From positions 1 to 41,682 of the forward strand of contig NZ_LVYV01000017.1 of the NCBI RefSeq assembly GCF_001618955.1: 41,682 nucleotides of DNA, written 5' to 3'. The notes below the pieces were generated by a model. That model was not told the origin of the DNA. It saw only the letters and a program-made list of their open reading frames with translations, and made no database searches. Each line of letters begins with the position of its first letter. Position 1 is the first letter of the stretch. Of the stretch, positions 32,370 to 39,998 are shown piece after piece. A program made the position numbers and the translations under genes. The stretch comes from Tardiphaga robiniae. Its GTDB lineage: Bacteria; Pseudomonadota; Alphaproteobacteria; Rhizobiales; Xanthobacteraceae.

Positions 32370-32867
32370 CTACAGCACCACCGGCGCATCCGGCAGTTCG
32401 TTCACCGAGCCGGCATCGCGCGGAAAATGCGTTGCCAGATGCCGCGTCACCGCGTCGATGCCCTTGATCACGCCTTGCTCGAAATGCCCGGCGCGAAACT
32501 CCGCTTCCATCATCTGGCAGATCGCTTCCCAGCCGGGTTTCCCGACGCGGGCATCGATGCCGCGGTCGACCACGATCTCGACATCGCGATCGGCGAGCAG
32601 CAGATAGATCAGCACGCCGTTGTTATGCGCGGTGTCCCAGACACGCAGTTGCGCGAACACATCGATGGCGCGTTCGCGCGCCAACTGATTGCGGAACAGT
32701 GGGGCGCCGTCCAGCGCGCCTTCGACGACAAAGCGGATTTGGCCGGCATGGCTGGCCTCGGAAGCCTTGATGGCCTGCTCGATCGCCGCCAGCGATTGCG
32801 GCGGGAACGCCTTGCGGACCCGCGAGCGATTGCCGAGCAGATGGTTACCGATGCGTTTCAGGCTCAT
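32370..32867 (-). CDS. TPM-domain protein (YgcG-related, short form)
   Basis: A 165-residue protein with one TPM domain, about residues 20-140 (AAIEQAIKASEASHAGQIRFVVEG and VWDTAHNNGVLIYLLLADRDVEIVVDRGIDA in family form). No signal peptide is seen, so the chain is probably cytosolic or membrane-associated through partners. Its ATG overlaps the stop of the upstream TPM gene (TGATG), so it is translated together with it. TPM/LemA modules occur as operons; their molecular role is not settled. Confidence 0.8.
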   Translation of the reverse strand: MSLKRIGNHLLGNRSRVRKAFPPQSLAAIEQAIKASEASHAGQIRFVVEGALDGAPLFRNQLARERAIDVFAQLRVWDTAHNNGVLIYLLLADRDVEIVVDRGIDARVGKPGWEAICQMMEAEFRAGHFEQGVIKGIDAVTRHLATHFPRDAGSVNELPDAPVVL

Positions 32868-33748
32868 CACCAACTCCCCGAAGCGCCGCCGCCACCGAAA
32901 CTGCCACCGCCTCCACTGAAGCCGCCGCTGCTCGATGAACTCCCTGATGACCAGGAACCGCCGCCGCCACCGATATAGCCACCGCCACGACGTCCACCAC
33001 CTCCGCCGCCCGACATGAGGGCCTCGCTGATCAGCGTAAAGAAAAACGCGACCACGCCGAGAATGCCGCCGAACAGCAGGCTGCCGGCGACAAGCCAGAC
33101 CACCGTGGTGACGAGCCCACCGGTCGCCAGCGAGCCGAACAGCCGGCCGAAAATATTGCGCAGGATGCTGCCGAAGATCAGCACGCCGAACAGCAGGAAC
33201 GGCGCATATTCCATGATCTGATCGAGGGCATTCGAATTGCCCTTCCATTCGTCCGGCGCCGGCAGCGGCTCGCCGTCGATCACCTTGATGATCTGGTTGA
33301 CGCCGGCTGTGACGCCACCCGCGAAATCGCCGGTCTTGAAGCGCGGCGTGATGATCTCGTCCATGATCCGTTTCGTGGTCACGTCGGTCAGTGCGCCTTC
33401 GAGGCCGTAGCCGACTTCGATGCGGAGCTTGCGATCGTCCTTGGCGACCAGCAGGATCGCGCCGTCATCGACTTTCTTGCGGCCAATCTTCCAGGCTTCG
33501 GCAACGCGGATGGAGTATTGCTCAATGGCTTCCGGCGCCGTGGTGGGCACGATCAGCACCACGATCTGGCTGCCCTTGCGCGACTCGAAATCACGCAGCG
33601 TGCTGTCGAGCGACGCCCGGTCGGACTCGCTCAACGTCATGGTCTGATCGATCACGCGCCCCGTCAGAGCCGGCACGGCCACATCGGCCAGAGCAACGGC
33701 GCTCCAGCACAGCAGCAATGCGAGCAGACAGGCTTTAATCGCCTTCAT
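32867..33748 (-). CDS. Exported TPM-domain protein, YgcG type
   Basis: A 293-residue protein. Residues 1-21 are a signal peptide (LLALLLCWSAVALA). A TPM domain follows at about 25-165 (LTGRVIDQTMTLSESDRASLDSTL, KVDDGAILLVAKDDRKLRIEVGYGLEGAL in family form), then two hydrophobic segments near 185-260 and a tail of about 40 residues made almost only of Gly and Ser ending GGASGSW. The layout, an outer TPM domain, membrane helices and a Gly-rich tail, is that of YgcG-like proteins. It lies between LemA and the short TPM protein in one operon. Confidence 0.87.
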   Translation of the reverse strand: MKAIKACLLALLLCWSAVALADVAVPALTGRVIDQTMTLSESDRASLDSTLRDFESRKGSQIVVLIVPTTAPEAIEQYSIRVAEAWKIGRKKVDDGAILLVAKDDRKLRIEVGYGLEGALTDVTTKRIMDEIITPRFKTGDFAGGVTAGVNQIIKVIDGEPLPAPDEWKGNSNALDQIMEYAPFLLFGVLIFGSILRNIFGRLFGSLATGGLVTTVVWLVAGSLLFGGILGVVAFFFTLISEALMSGGGGGGRRGGGYIGGGGGSWSSGSSSSSGGFSGGGGSFGGGGASGSW

Positions 33749-33772
33749 CGGATCGGCCTGATCGGCACCGGC

Positions 33773-34381
33773 CTATTTCGCAGGCGCCGGCGTCGGGTTG
33801 AAGTCGACCTTCGGCGCGGTCGAAATCTCACTCTCATTGGCGACAGAGAAATTCGCCTTCTCCTTGTAGCCGAACATCATGGCGGTGAGATTGTTCGGGA
33901 AGGTGCGCACACCGACGTTATAATCCTGCACCGACTTGATGTAGCGGTTGCGCGCCACGGTGATGCGGTTCTCGGTGCCTTCGAGCTGCGACATCAGATC
34001 CTTGAACAGCGCGTCCGACTTGAGCTGCGGATAGTTCTCGGTAACCACGAGCAAGCGCGACAGCGCGCTGGAGAGTTCGCCTTGCGCGGCCTGGAATTTC
34101 TGCAGCGCGGCAGGATCGTTGACCACATCAGGCGTCGCCTGCACCGAGCCGACCTTGGCGCGTGCATTTGTGACGCCCAGAAGAACGTCCTTCTCCTGCT
34201 GCGCGAAGCCCTTCACGGAATTCACGAGATTCGGCACGAGGTCCGCGCGGCGCTGATACTGGTTGACTACTTCAGACCAGGCCGACTTGACCTGCTCATC
34301 ATTGGTCTGGATCGCGTTGTAACCGCAATTGGTCAGGCTGAGGGTCGCCAGTGCTGCCAGCACGGTCCAAAACTTGCGCAT
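33773..34381 (-). CDS. lemA: LemA-family lipoprotein
   Basis: A 202-residue protein. Residues 1-19 form a lipoprotein signal with lipobox LTNC-G, so Cys19 would be lipidated. The LemA domain shows the conserved YNAIQTNDEQVKSAWSEV and NQYQRRADLVPNLVNSVKGFA helices, ending with NVGVRTFPNNLTA. The fold is a long antiparallel helical bundle. It is first in a three-gene operon with two TPM-domain proteins; AGGAGA precedes the ATG. The role is unknown, although LemA/TPM operons have been linked to envelope stress. Envelope location is inferred from the lipobox. Confidence 0.9.
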   Translation of the reverse strand: MRKFWTVLAALATLSLTNCGYNAIQTNDEQVKSAWSEVVNQYQRRADLVPNLVNSVKGFAQQEKDVLLGVTNARAKVGSVQATPDVVNDPAALQKFQAAQGELSSALSRLLVVTENYPQLKSDALFKDLMSQLEGTENRITVARNRYIKSVQDYNVGVRTFPNNLTAMMFGYKEKANFSVANESEISTAPKVDFNPTPAPAK

Positions 34382-34569
34382 GAAATTCTCCTGTGACGCG
34401 GCTCAAATGGCTCGACCGCTTCTAGCACAGGCAAACGACGAAAGCCGCCACAAGTTCATCGCGAATGCTGCAATGCCCATACGGGTTTATGTTTGCATGC
34501 CCGGCATTCATTGTTAGCGTTGCCACAACCATCGGCCCACAGAAGCCGAGGACATTCGGGGAGGTTTCC

Positions 34570-36132
34570 ATGACGGACGTGCTCAACGCGTTTCCGACGG
34601 TCGGGGCGCAGACCTTGCGGGCGCTGGCGCGCTATCCGGATCGCATCGCTTTCAGCTGGCCCGGCGGCTCGATCACCTATCGCGGCACCACGGACCTGAT
34701 CGCGCGGCTGCAGAATGTGTTTATGAACCTCGGCGCACAGCCCGGCACGAAGGTGGCGCTGCTCACCGCCAATCGCGCCGACACCTGGTGCGCCGGCGTC
34801 GCCGCGCAACTGTCGCGTTTCGCAATCTCCTGGCTGCACCCGCTGGGCTCGATGCAGGATCAGATCGACCAGATCGAGGACGCCGAAGCAACGATCCTGA
34901 TCATCGATGCCGACAACTTCCTGCAGCGGGGCGGCGAGCTCGCCTCGCGCGCGCAGGGCCTGCAACACGTATTCACGCTGGGCCGTGCGGACTACGGCAT
35001 CGATCTGCTGAAAGTCATCGGCTCAGGCGGCAGCGCCACTGCGCGGGACTTTGCACATGTCGATGATATCGCCGTACTGAACTACACCGGCGGCACCACC
35101 GGCAAATCCAAGGGCGCGCTACGCCGCCATCGCGAAGTGTCGGGTTTTGCCAGCGCCATTCTGTCCGACTTCGAGATCCCGGACACGCCGAGCTATCTCA
35201 CGGTGGCGCCGATCAGCCATGTCGCCGGCACCAAGGTGCTGCCGACGCTGATGCGCGGTGGCACCGTGCATATGCTGAAGGGCTTCGATCCCGAAGCGGT
35301 GCTGAAGACCATCGAACGCGAACGCATCAATTTCACGCTGTTCGTGCCGACCATGATCTATGTGTTGCTCGACAACCCGACGCTGTCAAAGACCGATCTA
35401 TCGTCGCTCGATCTGGTGCTTTACGGCGCATCGCCGATGTCGCCGAGCCGGCTGGTGGAAGGCATCGAGCGGATCGGTCCAGTGTTCTCGCAACTTTATG
35501 GACAGACCGAATGCTATCCAGTGTCGGTGCTGCGCAAGACGGATCATGATCCGAAGAAGCCCGAGCTGTTTTTGTCCTGCGGTTTTCCGATCGCGGTCTG
35601 CGATGTGCGTATTCTTGATGATGACGATCAGGAGGTCTCGCCCGGCGAGGCCGGCGAGATCTGCGTGCGCGCGCCGCATGTGATGAAGGAATACTGGAAA
35701 CGTCCGGAGCAGACGGCGGAAACGCTCAAGAACGGCTGGCTGCATACTGGCGACATCGCCCGCGCCGACGAGCGGGGCTACATGTTCATCCTCGACCGCA
35801 AGAAGGACATGATCGTCTCCGGCGGATTCAACATCTTCCCGCGCGAGATCGAGGACGTGTTGACCACTCATGCCGATGTCGCCATGTGCGCCGTGGTCGG
35901 CATTCCCGACGACAAATGGGGCGAGGCCGTCACCGCCATCGTGGTCGCGCGTGGCGGCGCGAAGCCGGACGCCAACGAACTGATCAATCTGGTGAAGACA
36001 CGCAAGGGGTCGGCCCATGCGCCGAAACACATCAAGTTCGTCAGTGAACTCCCGATGACCGGCGTCGGTAAAATCGACAAGAAGGCGCTGCGCGCAAGCT
36101 TCTGGGTCGGACGCGAGCGGATGGTGGGGTAA
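34570..36132 (+). CDS. AMP-forming acyl-CoA synthetase (ligase)
   Basis: A 520-residue ANL-superfamily ligase that activates a carboxylate to its CoA thioester through an acyl-adenylate. Visible: P-loop YTGGTTGKSKG (172-182), YGQTE (310-314), the hinge-region strand GWLHTGDIARADERGYMFILDR and catalytic Lys501 in PMTGVGKIDKK. The start at 34570 has GGGGAGG upstream; the open frame extends 35 codons further without support. The substrate could be a fatty, aromatic or branched acid. It could supply the CoA step of the catabolic genes at the left, but it lies 28 kb away and is preceded by its own spacer. Confidence 0.88.
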   Translation: MTDVLNAFPTVGAQTLRALARYPDRIAFSWPGGSITYRGTTDLIARLQNVFMNLGAQPGTKVALLTANRADTWCAGVAAQLSRFAISWLHPLGSMQDQIDQIEDAEATILIIDADNFLQRGGELASRAQGLQHVFTLGRADYGIDLLKVIGSGGSATARDFAHVDDIAVLNYTGGTTGKSKGALRRHREVSGFASAILSDFEIPDTPSYLTVAPISHVAGTKVLPTLMRGGTVHMLKGFDPEAVLKTIERERINFTLFVPTMIYVLLDNPTLSKTDLSSLDLVLYGASPMSPSRLVEGIERIGPVFSQLYGQTECYPVSVLRKTDHDPKKPELFLSCGFPIAVCDVRILDDDDQEVSPGEAGEICVRAPHVMKEYWKRPEQTAETLKNGWLHTGDIARADERGYMFILDRKKDMIVSGGFNIFPREIEDVLTTHADVAMCAVVGIPDDKWGEAVTAIVVARGGAKPDANELINLVKTRKGSAHAPKHIKFVSELPMTGVGKIDKKALRASFWVGRERMVG

Positions 36133-36146
36133 GGGCCACCAAACAC

Positions 36147-36197
36147 GTCATTCCGGGGCAGACCGAGCGCGCAGCGATCGGGTGAACCCGGAACGAC
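36147..36197. repeat. Short dispersed palindromic repeat (GTCATTCCGGGG type)
   Basis: GTCATTCCGGGG at 36147-36158 faces ACCCGGAACGAC at 36186-36197, with an AGCGCGCAGCGAT centre. The arms match with two mismatches. This is the common intergenic repeat form of Bradyrhizobium relatives, directly after the ligase gene. Confidence 0.5.
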
Positions 36198-36223
36198 ATG
36201 CTTGAAGTGGCGTCGGCCCCGCC

Positions 36224-36251
36224 CTGAGGCAAACCAATCGGTTTGCCTCAG
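36224..36251. terminator. Perfect 12-bp hairpin after the ligase gene
   Basis: CTGAGGCAAACC and GGTTTGCCTCAG pair perfectly with a 4-nt AATC loop. No T-tract follows. It may stop transcription from the ligase gene before the HxlR promoter, or be part of a mobile repeat. Confidence 0.45.
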
Positions 36252-36276
36252 AATGACAGTGGAGGGTCACCACCTA

Positions 36277-36301
36277 GTGACTTGCATGATGATAGTTACT
36301 C
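36277..36301. promoter_or_regulatory. Candidate HxlR operator
   Basis: AGTGACT and AGTTACT form a 7-bp inverted repeat with one mismatch and an 11-nt AT-rich centre, about 16 nt before the HxlR start. HxlR proteins often bind dyads with GTNAC half-sites in their own promoters. Autoregulation is an inference. Confidence 0.35.
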
Positions 36302-36316
36302 GCCTATCTTCCCGCC

Positions 36317-36820
36317 ATGGAGCGCAAGAGTTTCGAAAAACTGGAATGCCCGGTTGCCCGCAGCCTTGAGCGCGTCGGCGAATGGTGGAGCATTCTGATC
36401 ATGCGCGATGCCATCTACGGCATGACGCGGTTCGACCAGTTCCAGAAGAACCTCAACATCGCGCCGAACATGCTGACCCGTCGGCTGGCAGTCCTGGTCG
36501 AGGCCGGACTGCTGGAGAGGCGGCAATATTGCGAAAAGCCGCCGCGCTACGAATATATCGTGACCCCGCGCGGCCGGGATTTCCGCTCCGTGCTGTGGTC
36601 GCTGCAAAGCTGGGGCAACCGGCACTTCGCGCCTGAAGGCGAGAGCGTTGTTCTGATCGACAAGGAGACCGGCGAGACCGCCGATCCGATCCTGGTCGAC
36701 CGCCGTACCGGCAAACCAATCACCGAAGCCACCCACGCCAATGCGCCCGGCCCTGCCGCCAGCGCACGCGTGCAACGGCGGCTCAGCAAACCGCGCCCGC
36801 AGAAGGACGGATCACTATGA
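36317..36820 (+). CDS. HxlR-family transcriptional regulator
   Basis: A 167-residue MarR-like winged-helix regulator. LECPVARSLERVGEWWSILIMRDA (about 9-32, with the family Cys at 11), FDQFQKNLNIAPNMLTRRLAVLVEAGLL as recognition region, and YEYIVTPRGRDF as wing are in usual order. About 50 extra residues at the C-terminus are polar. Its stop overlaps the MATE exporter start by ATGA, so regulator and pump are made from one message. HxlR proteins respond to small electrophiles or drugs, with the Cys often a redox sensor. Inference: it controls this exporter. Confidence 0.88.
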   Translation: MERKSFEKLECPVARSLERVGEWWSILIMRDAIYGMTRFDQFQKNLNIAPNMLTRRLAVLVEAGLLERRQYCEKPPRYEYIVTPRGRDFRSVLWSLQSWGNRHFAPEGESVVLIDKETGETADPILVDRRTGKPITEATHANAPGPAASARVQRRLSKPRPQKDGSL

Positions 36821-38241
36821 AACTCGAAACGCCGCAAGCCATCGTGGCCGCAGCAGCTGCCCCCGTTCCGGAGATGAACCCGCGGACACGCATGCTGCTG
36901 CAGGCGCCAATCGCCTCCACGCTGGTCAAGCTGGCCTGGCCCAATCTGCTGGTGATGCTCGCGCAGGCTTCCACCGGCCTGATCGAGACCTGGTGGGTGT
37001 CGCATCTCGGTACCGACGCGCTGACCGGCATGGCCGTGGTGTTTCCCGGCTTCATGATGATGCAGATGCTGTCGGCTGGTGCCATGGGCGGCGGCATTTC
37101 CTCGGCGATCGCCCGCGCGCTCGGCGCAAGGCGCACCGACGATGCCGAGGCGCTGGTGATGCACGCGACCCTTATCAATATCCTGCTCGGCCTCATCGGC
37201 TCGGCGATCTTCCTGATCTGGGGCCGTGCGATTTACACGGCGATGGGCGTCAGCGGCGGCGCGCTGGACGCAGCCATGCAATATTCCAACGTGGTATTCG
37301 GCGGCAGCGTCCTGGTCTGGCTGATGAACGGCTTTGCCAGCATCATCCGCGGCACCGGCAATATGCTGGTGCCCTCGCTGTCGATCTGTATCGGCGTCGT
37401 GCTGCTGATCCCGCTGTCGCCGCTGCTGATCTTCGGCTGGGGTCCGATCCCCGCACTCGGCATCGCCGGCGGTGGCTGGGCCGTGGTGCTGTCGACCTTC
37501 ACCGTCGGCGCGGTGCTCGCCGGCTACATTCTCTCCGGCCGCTGCATCGTGCATTTCAAGCTGGCCCGCCTGCGCTGGGATCTCTCAGCCGACATCCTGC
37601 GCGTCGGCGCCATCGCCGCGGTCATCTCGCTGCAGACGAGCTTCACCGTACTGCTCACCACCGCGCTGGTTGGCGGCTTCGCCGGCGGCGACGCCGTGGC
37701 GGGCTTTGGCACCGGCGTCCGGCTGGAATATCTGATGGTGCCGCTGGCCTTCGGCTTCGGCGGACCTCTGGTGGCCCTGGTGGGCACCAATATCGGCGCC
37801 GGGCAGGAGCAGCGCGCACTGCGGGCGGCGCTGATCGGCGGCGGCATGGTGTTCGTGATCACCGAAACCGTCGGCCTGGCGGCCGCGATCTGGCCGGCCG
37901 CCTGGCTCGGCCTGTTCGGGTCGGATCCGCAGATGATCGAGACCGGAAGCGCCTATCTACGCATCGTCGGTCCGGCCTATGGCTTCTTCGGCCTCGGCCT
38001 GTCGCTGTATTTCGCGTCGCAGGGCGCCGGCAAGATGCTCTATCCGCTGCTGGCCGGCGTGCTGCGCCTCCTGATCTCCATCGGCGGCGGCTGGCTGGCG
38101 CTGCGGCTGACGGGATCGCTGACCTGGCTGTTCGCCTGCCTGACCTTCGCGCTGGTCGTCTACGGCACTATCATCGTCACGGCGGTGGCGTCCGGGACCT
38201 GGTTCAAGACCAACCGGTCTGACGGCGATGTAATCACCTGA
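36817..38241 (+). CDS. MATE-family multidrug efflux transporter
   Basis: A 474-residue membrane protein with about 12 hydrophobic helices in two halves of similar layout. MATE marks: LVKLAWPNLLVMLAQASTGLIETWWV at helix 1 and GTNIGAGQEQRALRAA after helix 7, the usual conserved segments. It exchanges a cationic drug or metabolite for H+ or Na+ across the inner membrane. Its start overlaps the HxlR gene by 4 nt. The 3' end lies inside the first of three tandem 19-bp repeats, so the last residues (SDGDVIT) are encoded partly by repeat DNA. Confidence 0.9.
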   Translation: MKLETPQAIVAAAAAPVPEMNPRTRMLLQAPIASTLVKLAWPNLLVMLAQASTGLIETWWVSHLGTDALTGMAVVFPGFMMMQMLSAGAMGGGISSAIARALGARRTDDAEALVMHATLINILLGLIGSAIFLIWGRAIYTAMGVSGGALDAAMQYSNVVFGGSVLVWLMNGFASIIRGTGNMLVPSLSICIGVVLLIPLSPLLIFGWGPIPALGIAGGGWAVVLSTFTVGAVLAGYILSGRCIVHFKLARLRWDLSADILRVGAIAAVISLQTSFTVLLTTALVGGFAGGDAVAGFGTGVRLEYLMVPLAFGFGGPLVALVGTNIGAGQEQRALRAALIGGGMVFVITETVGLAAAIWPAAWLGLFGSDPQMIETGSAYLRIVGPAYGFFGLGLSLYFASQGAGKMLYPLLAGVLRLLISIGGGWLALRLTGSLTWLFACLTFALVVYGTIIVTAVASGTWFKTNRSDGDVIT

Positions 38242-38275
38242 CAGCGATGTGATCGCCTGACAGCGATGTGATCAG
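38219..38275. repeat. Three tandem 19-bp repeats at the MATE gene end
   Basis: Units at 38219-38237, 38238-38256 and 38257-38275 share CTGACAGCGATGTGATCGC with two or three changes in the first unit. The MATE stop codon TGA lies at the start of the second unit. Since 19 is not a multiple of 3, copy number does not extend the protein. The rest of the 168-bp gap to the MFS gene has no visible gene. Confidence 0.7.
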
Positions 38276-38409
38276 CCGAAAGCGGATTTTCCGCTGGGAA
38301 TAAAGATGTGCATATGCCTCATGCAGTTACACGCCTGTAGGGGCAAAGCGAACTATCCTAGATAGCGCGGATCGGCGGCCAGTTCGGCCGCACCCAGGAA
38401 TCCCCAGCT

Positions 38410-39801
38410 ATGGCAGACGGTATCGCGGCACAGGCTCCCCAGCCGACGGAAGGGCTGACGCCGAGCCAGCAGCGTTGGGCGCGGCTTGCCATCTTTACCG
38501 CCCTTGCCATGGCCTCGCTCGATACCGCCATTGCCAATATCGCGCTGCCCTCCATCGCCAGCGACCTGCATGCCACGCCAGCGGATGTAATCTGGGTGGT
38601 CAATGTGTACCAGATCGCCATGGTCGCCACGCTGCTGCCGTTCGGCGCGCTGGGCGAGATTGTCGGCCATCAGCGCATCTATCTCGGTGGGCTGATCCTG
38701 TTCACGATCGCGTCCGTCGCCTGCGCATTCGCGTGGTCGCTGGACACTTTACTGTTCGCGCGGGTGCTGCAGGGCCTCGGCGCCGCCGGCGCCATGAGCG
38801 TCAATGCCGCGCTGGTCCGCGTGGTTTACCCCCCAAGCCATTTCGGCCGCGGGCTCGGTCATAACGCCCTCGTCGTCGCGACGGCCTTCACCCTCGGCCC
38901 CACCATCGCCTCGGGCATCCTGTCGGTTGCAACCTGGCCCTGGCTATTCGCGATCAACCTCCCCTTCGGCCTCGCCGCCATTGTCATCAGCCTCAAGACC
39001 CTGCCAAAGACCACGCGCGCCACCCATCGTTTCGATTTCTTTGGCGCTTTGCTTACCTCGCTCTGCCTCGGCCTGCTGATCCTCGGCATCGACAGCGCCG
39101 CGCATCACACGGCGCCGTCCATCGTCGTCGCCGAACTGGTTGCCGGCCTGTTGTTCGGCTGGCTGCTGCTCCGCCGGCAGGCCGATCACCCTGCGCCCAT
39201 GCTGCCGATCGACCTGTTCCGCCGCCCGCTATTCGCGCTGTCGGCGGCAACGGCGGTGTGCTCGTTCTCCGTCCAGGGCCTCGCCTTTGTGTCGCTGCCG
39301 TTCTATTTCGAAGAAGTTCTGCATCGTTCGGCAGTCGAGACCGGCTTTTTTCTGACGCCCTGGCCGCTGGTCGTCGGCATCATGGCGCCGATCGCCGGCC
39401 GGTTGTCAGACCACTATCCCGCCGGGCTTCTTGGCGGTATCGGCATGGCCTTGCTGGGCACCGGCATGGTGCTGCTGGCCACTCTGCCGCCCGACCCGAG
39501 CGTCGCCAATATCGTCTGGCGGATGGTGATCTGCGGCGCCGGCTTCGGCTTCTTCCAGGCGCCGAACATGAAGGCGATCATGTCGAGCGCGCCGGCCGGC
39601 CGCAGCGGCGGCGCTAGCGGTATCGTCGCCACCGCCCGGCTGACCGGCCAGAGCATGGGCGCGGCACTCGCCGCCTTCTGCTTCGGCCTGTTCGGCCATG
39701 GCGGCGCGACCTGGGCGCTGGCGCTCGGCGCCGGCTTTGCCGCGCTCGGCTGCATCATGAGCTTCCTGCGGCTGATCGTCCCGTCGTCACCCGGTCACTG
39801 A
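38410..39801 (+). CDS. MFS drug-type exporter, DHA2 (EmrB/QacA) family
   Basis: A 463-residue transporter with many hydrophobic helices, consistent with the 14-helix DHA2 layout although near the short end. LDTAIANIALPSIASDL at helix 1 is the family's D1 motif, and the FARVLQGLGAAGAMS segment with LGPTIASGIL after it fits motifs B/C of H+ antiporters. It exports lipophilic or cationic compounds with the proton gradient. It is on the same strand as the MATE gene but 168 bp apart with repeats between, so it may have its own promoter. The ribosome-binding site is weak (CAGGA, 10 nt). Confidence 0.87.
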   Translation: MADGIAAQAPQPTEGLTPSQQRWARLAIFTALAMASLDTAIANIALPSIASDLHATPADVIWVVNVYQIAMVATLLPFGALGEIVGHQRIYLGGLILFTIASVACAFAWSLDTLLFARVLQGLGAAGAMSVNAALVRVVYPPSHFGRGLGHNALVVATAFTLGPTIASGILSVATWPWLFAINLPFGLAAIVISLKTLPKTTRATHRFDFFGALLTSLCLGLLILGIDSAAHHTAPSIVVAELVAGLLFGWLLLRRQADHPAPMLPIDLFRRPLFALSAATAVCSFSVQGLAFVSLPFYFEEVLHRSAVETGFFLTPWPLVVGIMAPIAGRLSDHYPAGLLGGIGMALLGTGMVLLATLPPDPSVANIVWRMVICGAGFGFFQAPNMKAIMSSAPAGRSGGASGIVATARLTGQSMGAALAAFCFGLFGHGGATWALALGAGFAALGCIMSFLRLIVPSSPGH

Positions 39802-39998
39802 TTCAGAGATAATTTTGCGAACTCACATTTCTCTTTTGCAATGCCGTATTAAGTGATGTGATATACTGCAGTGCAGAGACAAATATTTTGCGGCGCAAGT
39901 AACAAAACTGAGTTCCATTGCCCTTCGGTTCCGTAAGTACCCAAAGACGCTGGACCAGTTTCGTATCCTTGTAGTCGCGGCGGGCACGAGGGCGTTTC
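39802..39998. promoter_or_regulatory. AT-rich spacer upstream of glgA
   Basis: This 197-bp stretch is markedly more AT-rich than its neighbours, mainly at 39805-39910 (ATAATTTTGC, TATTAAGTGATGTGATATAC). It holds a CTGCAGTGCAG dyad at 39867-39877. I see no gene. It probably contains the glgA promoter and might also be a remnant of foreign DNA. Confidence 0.4.
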
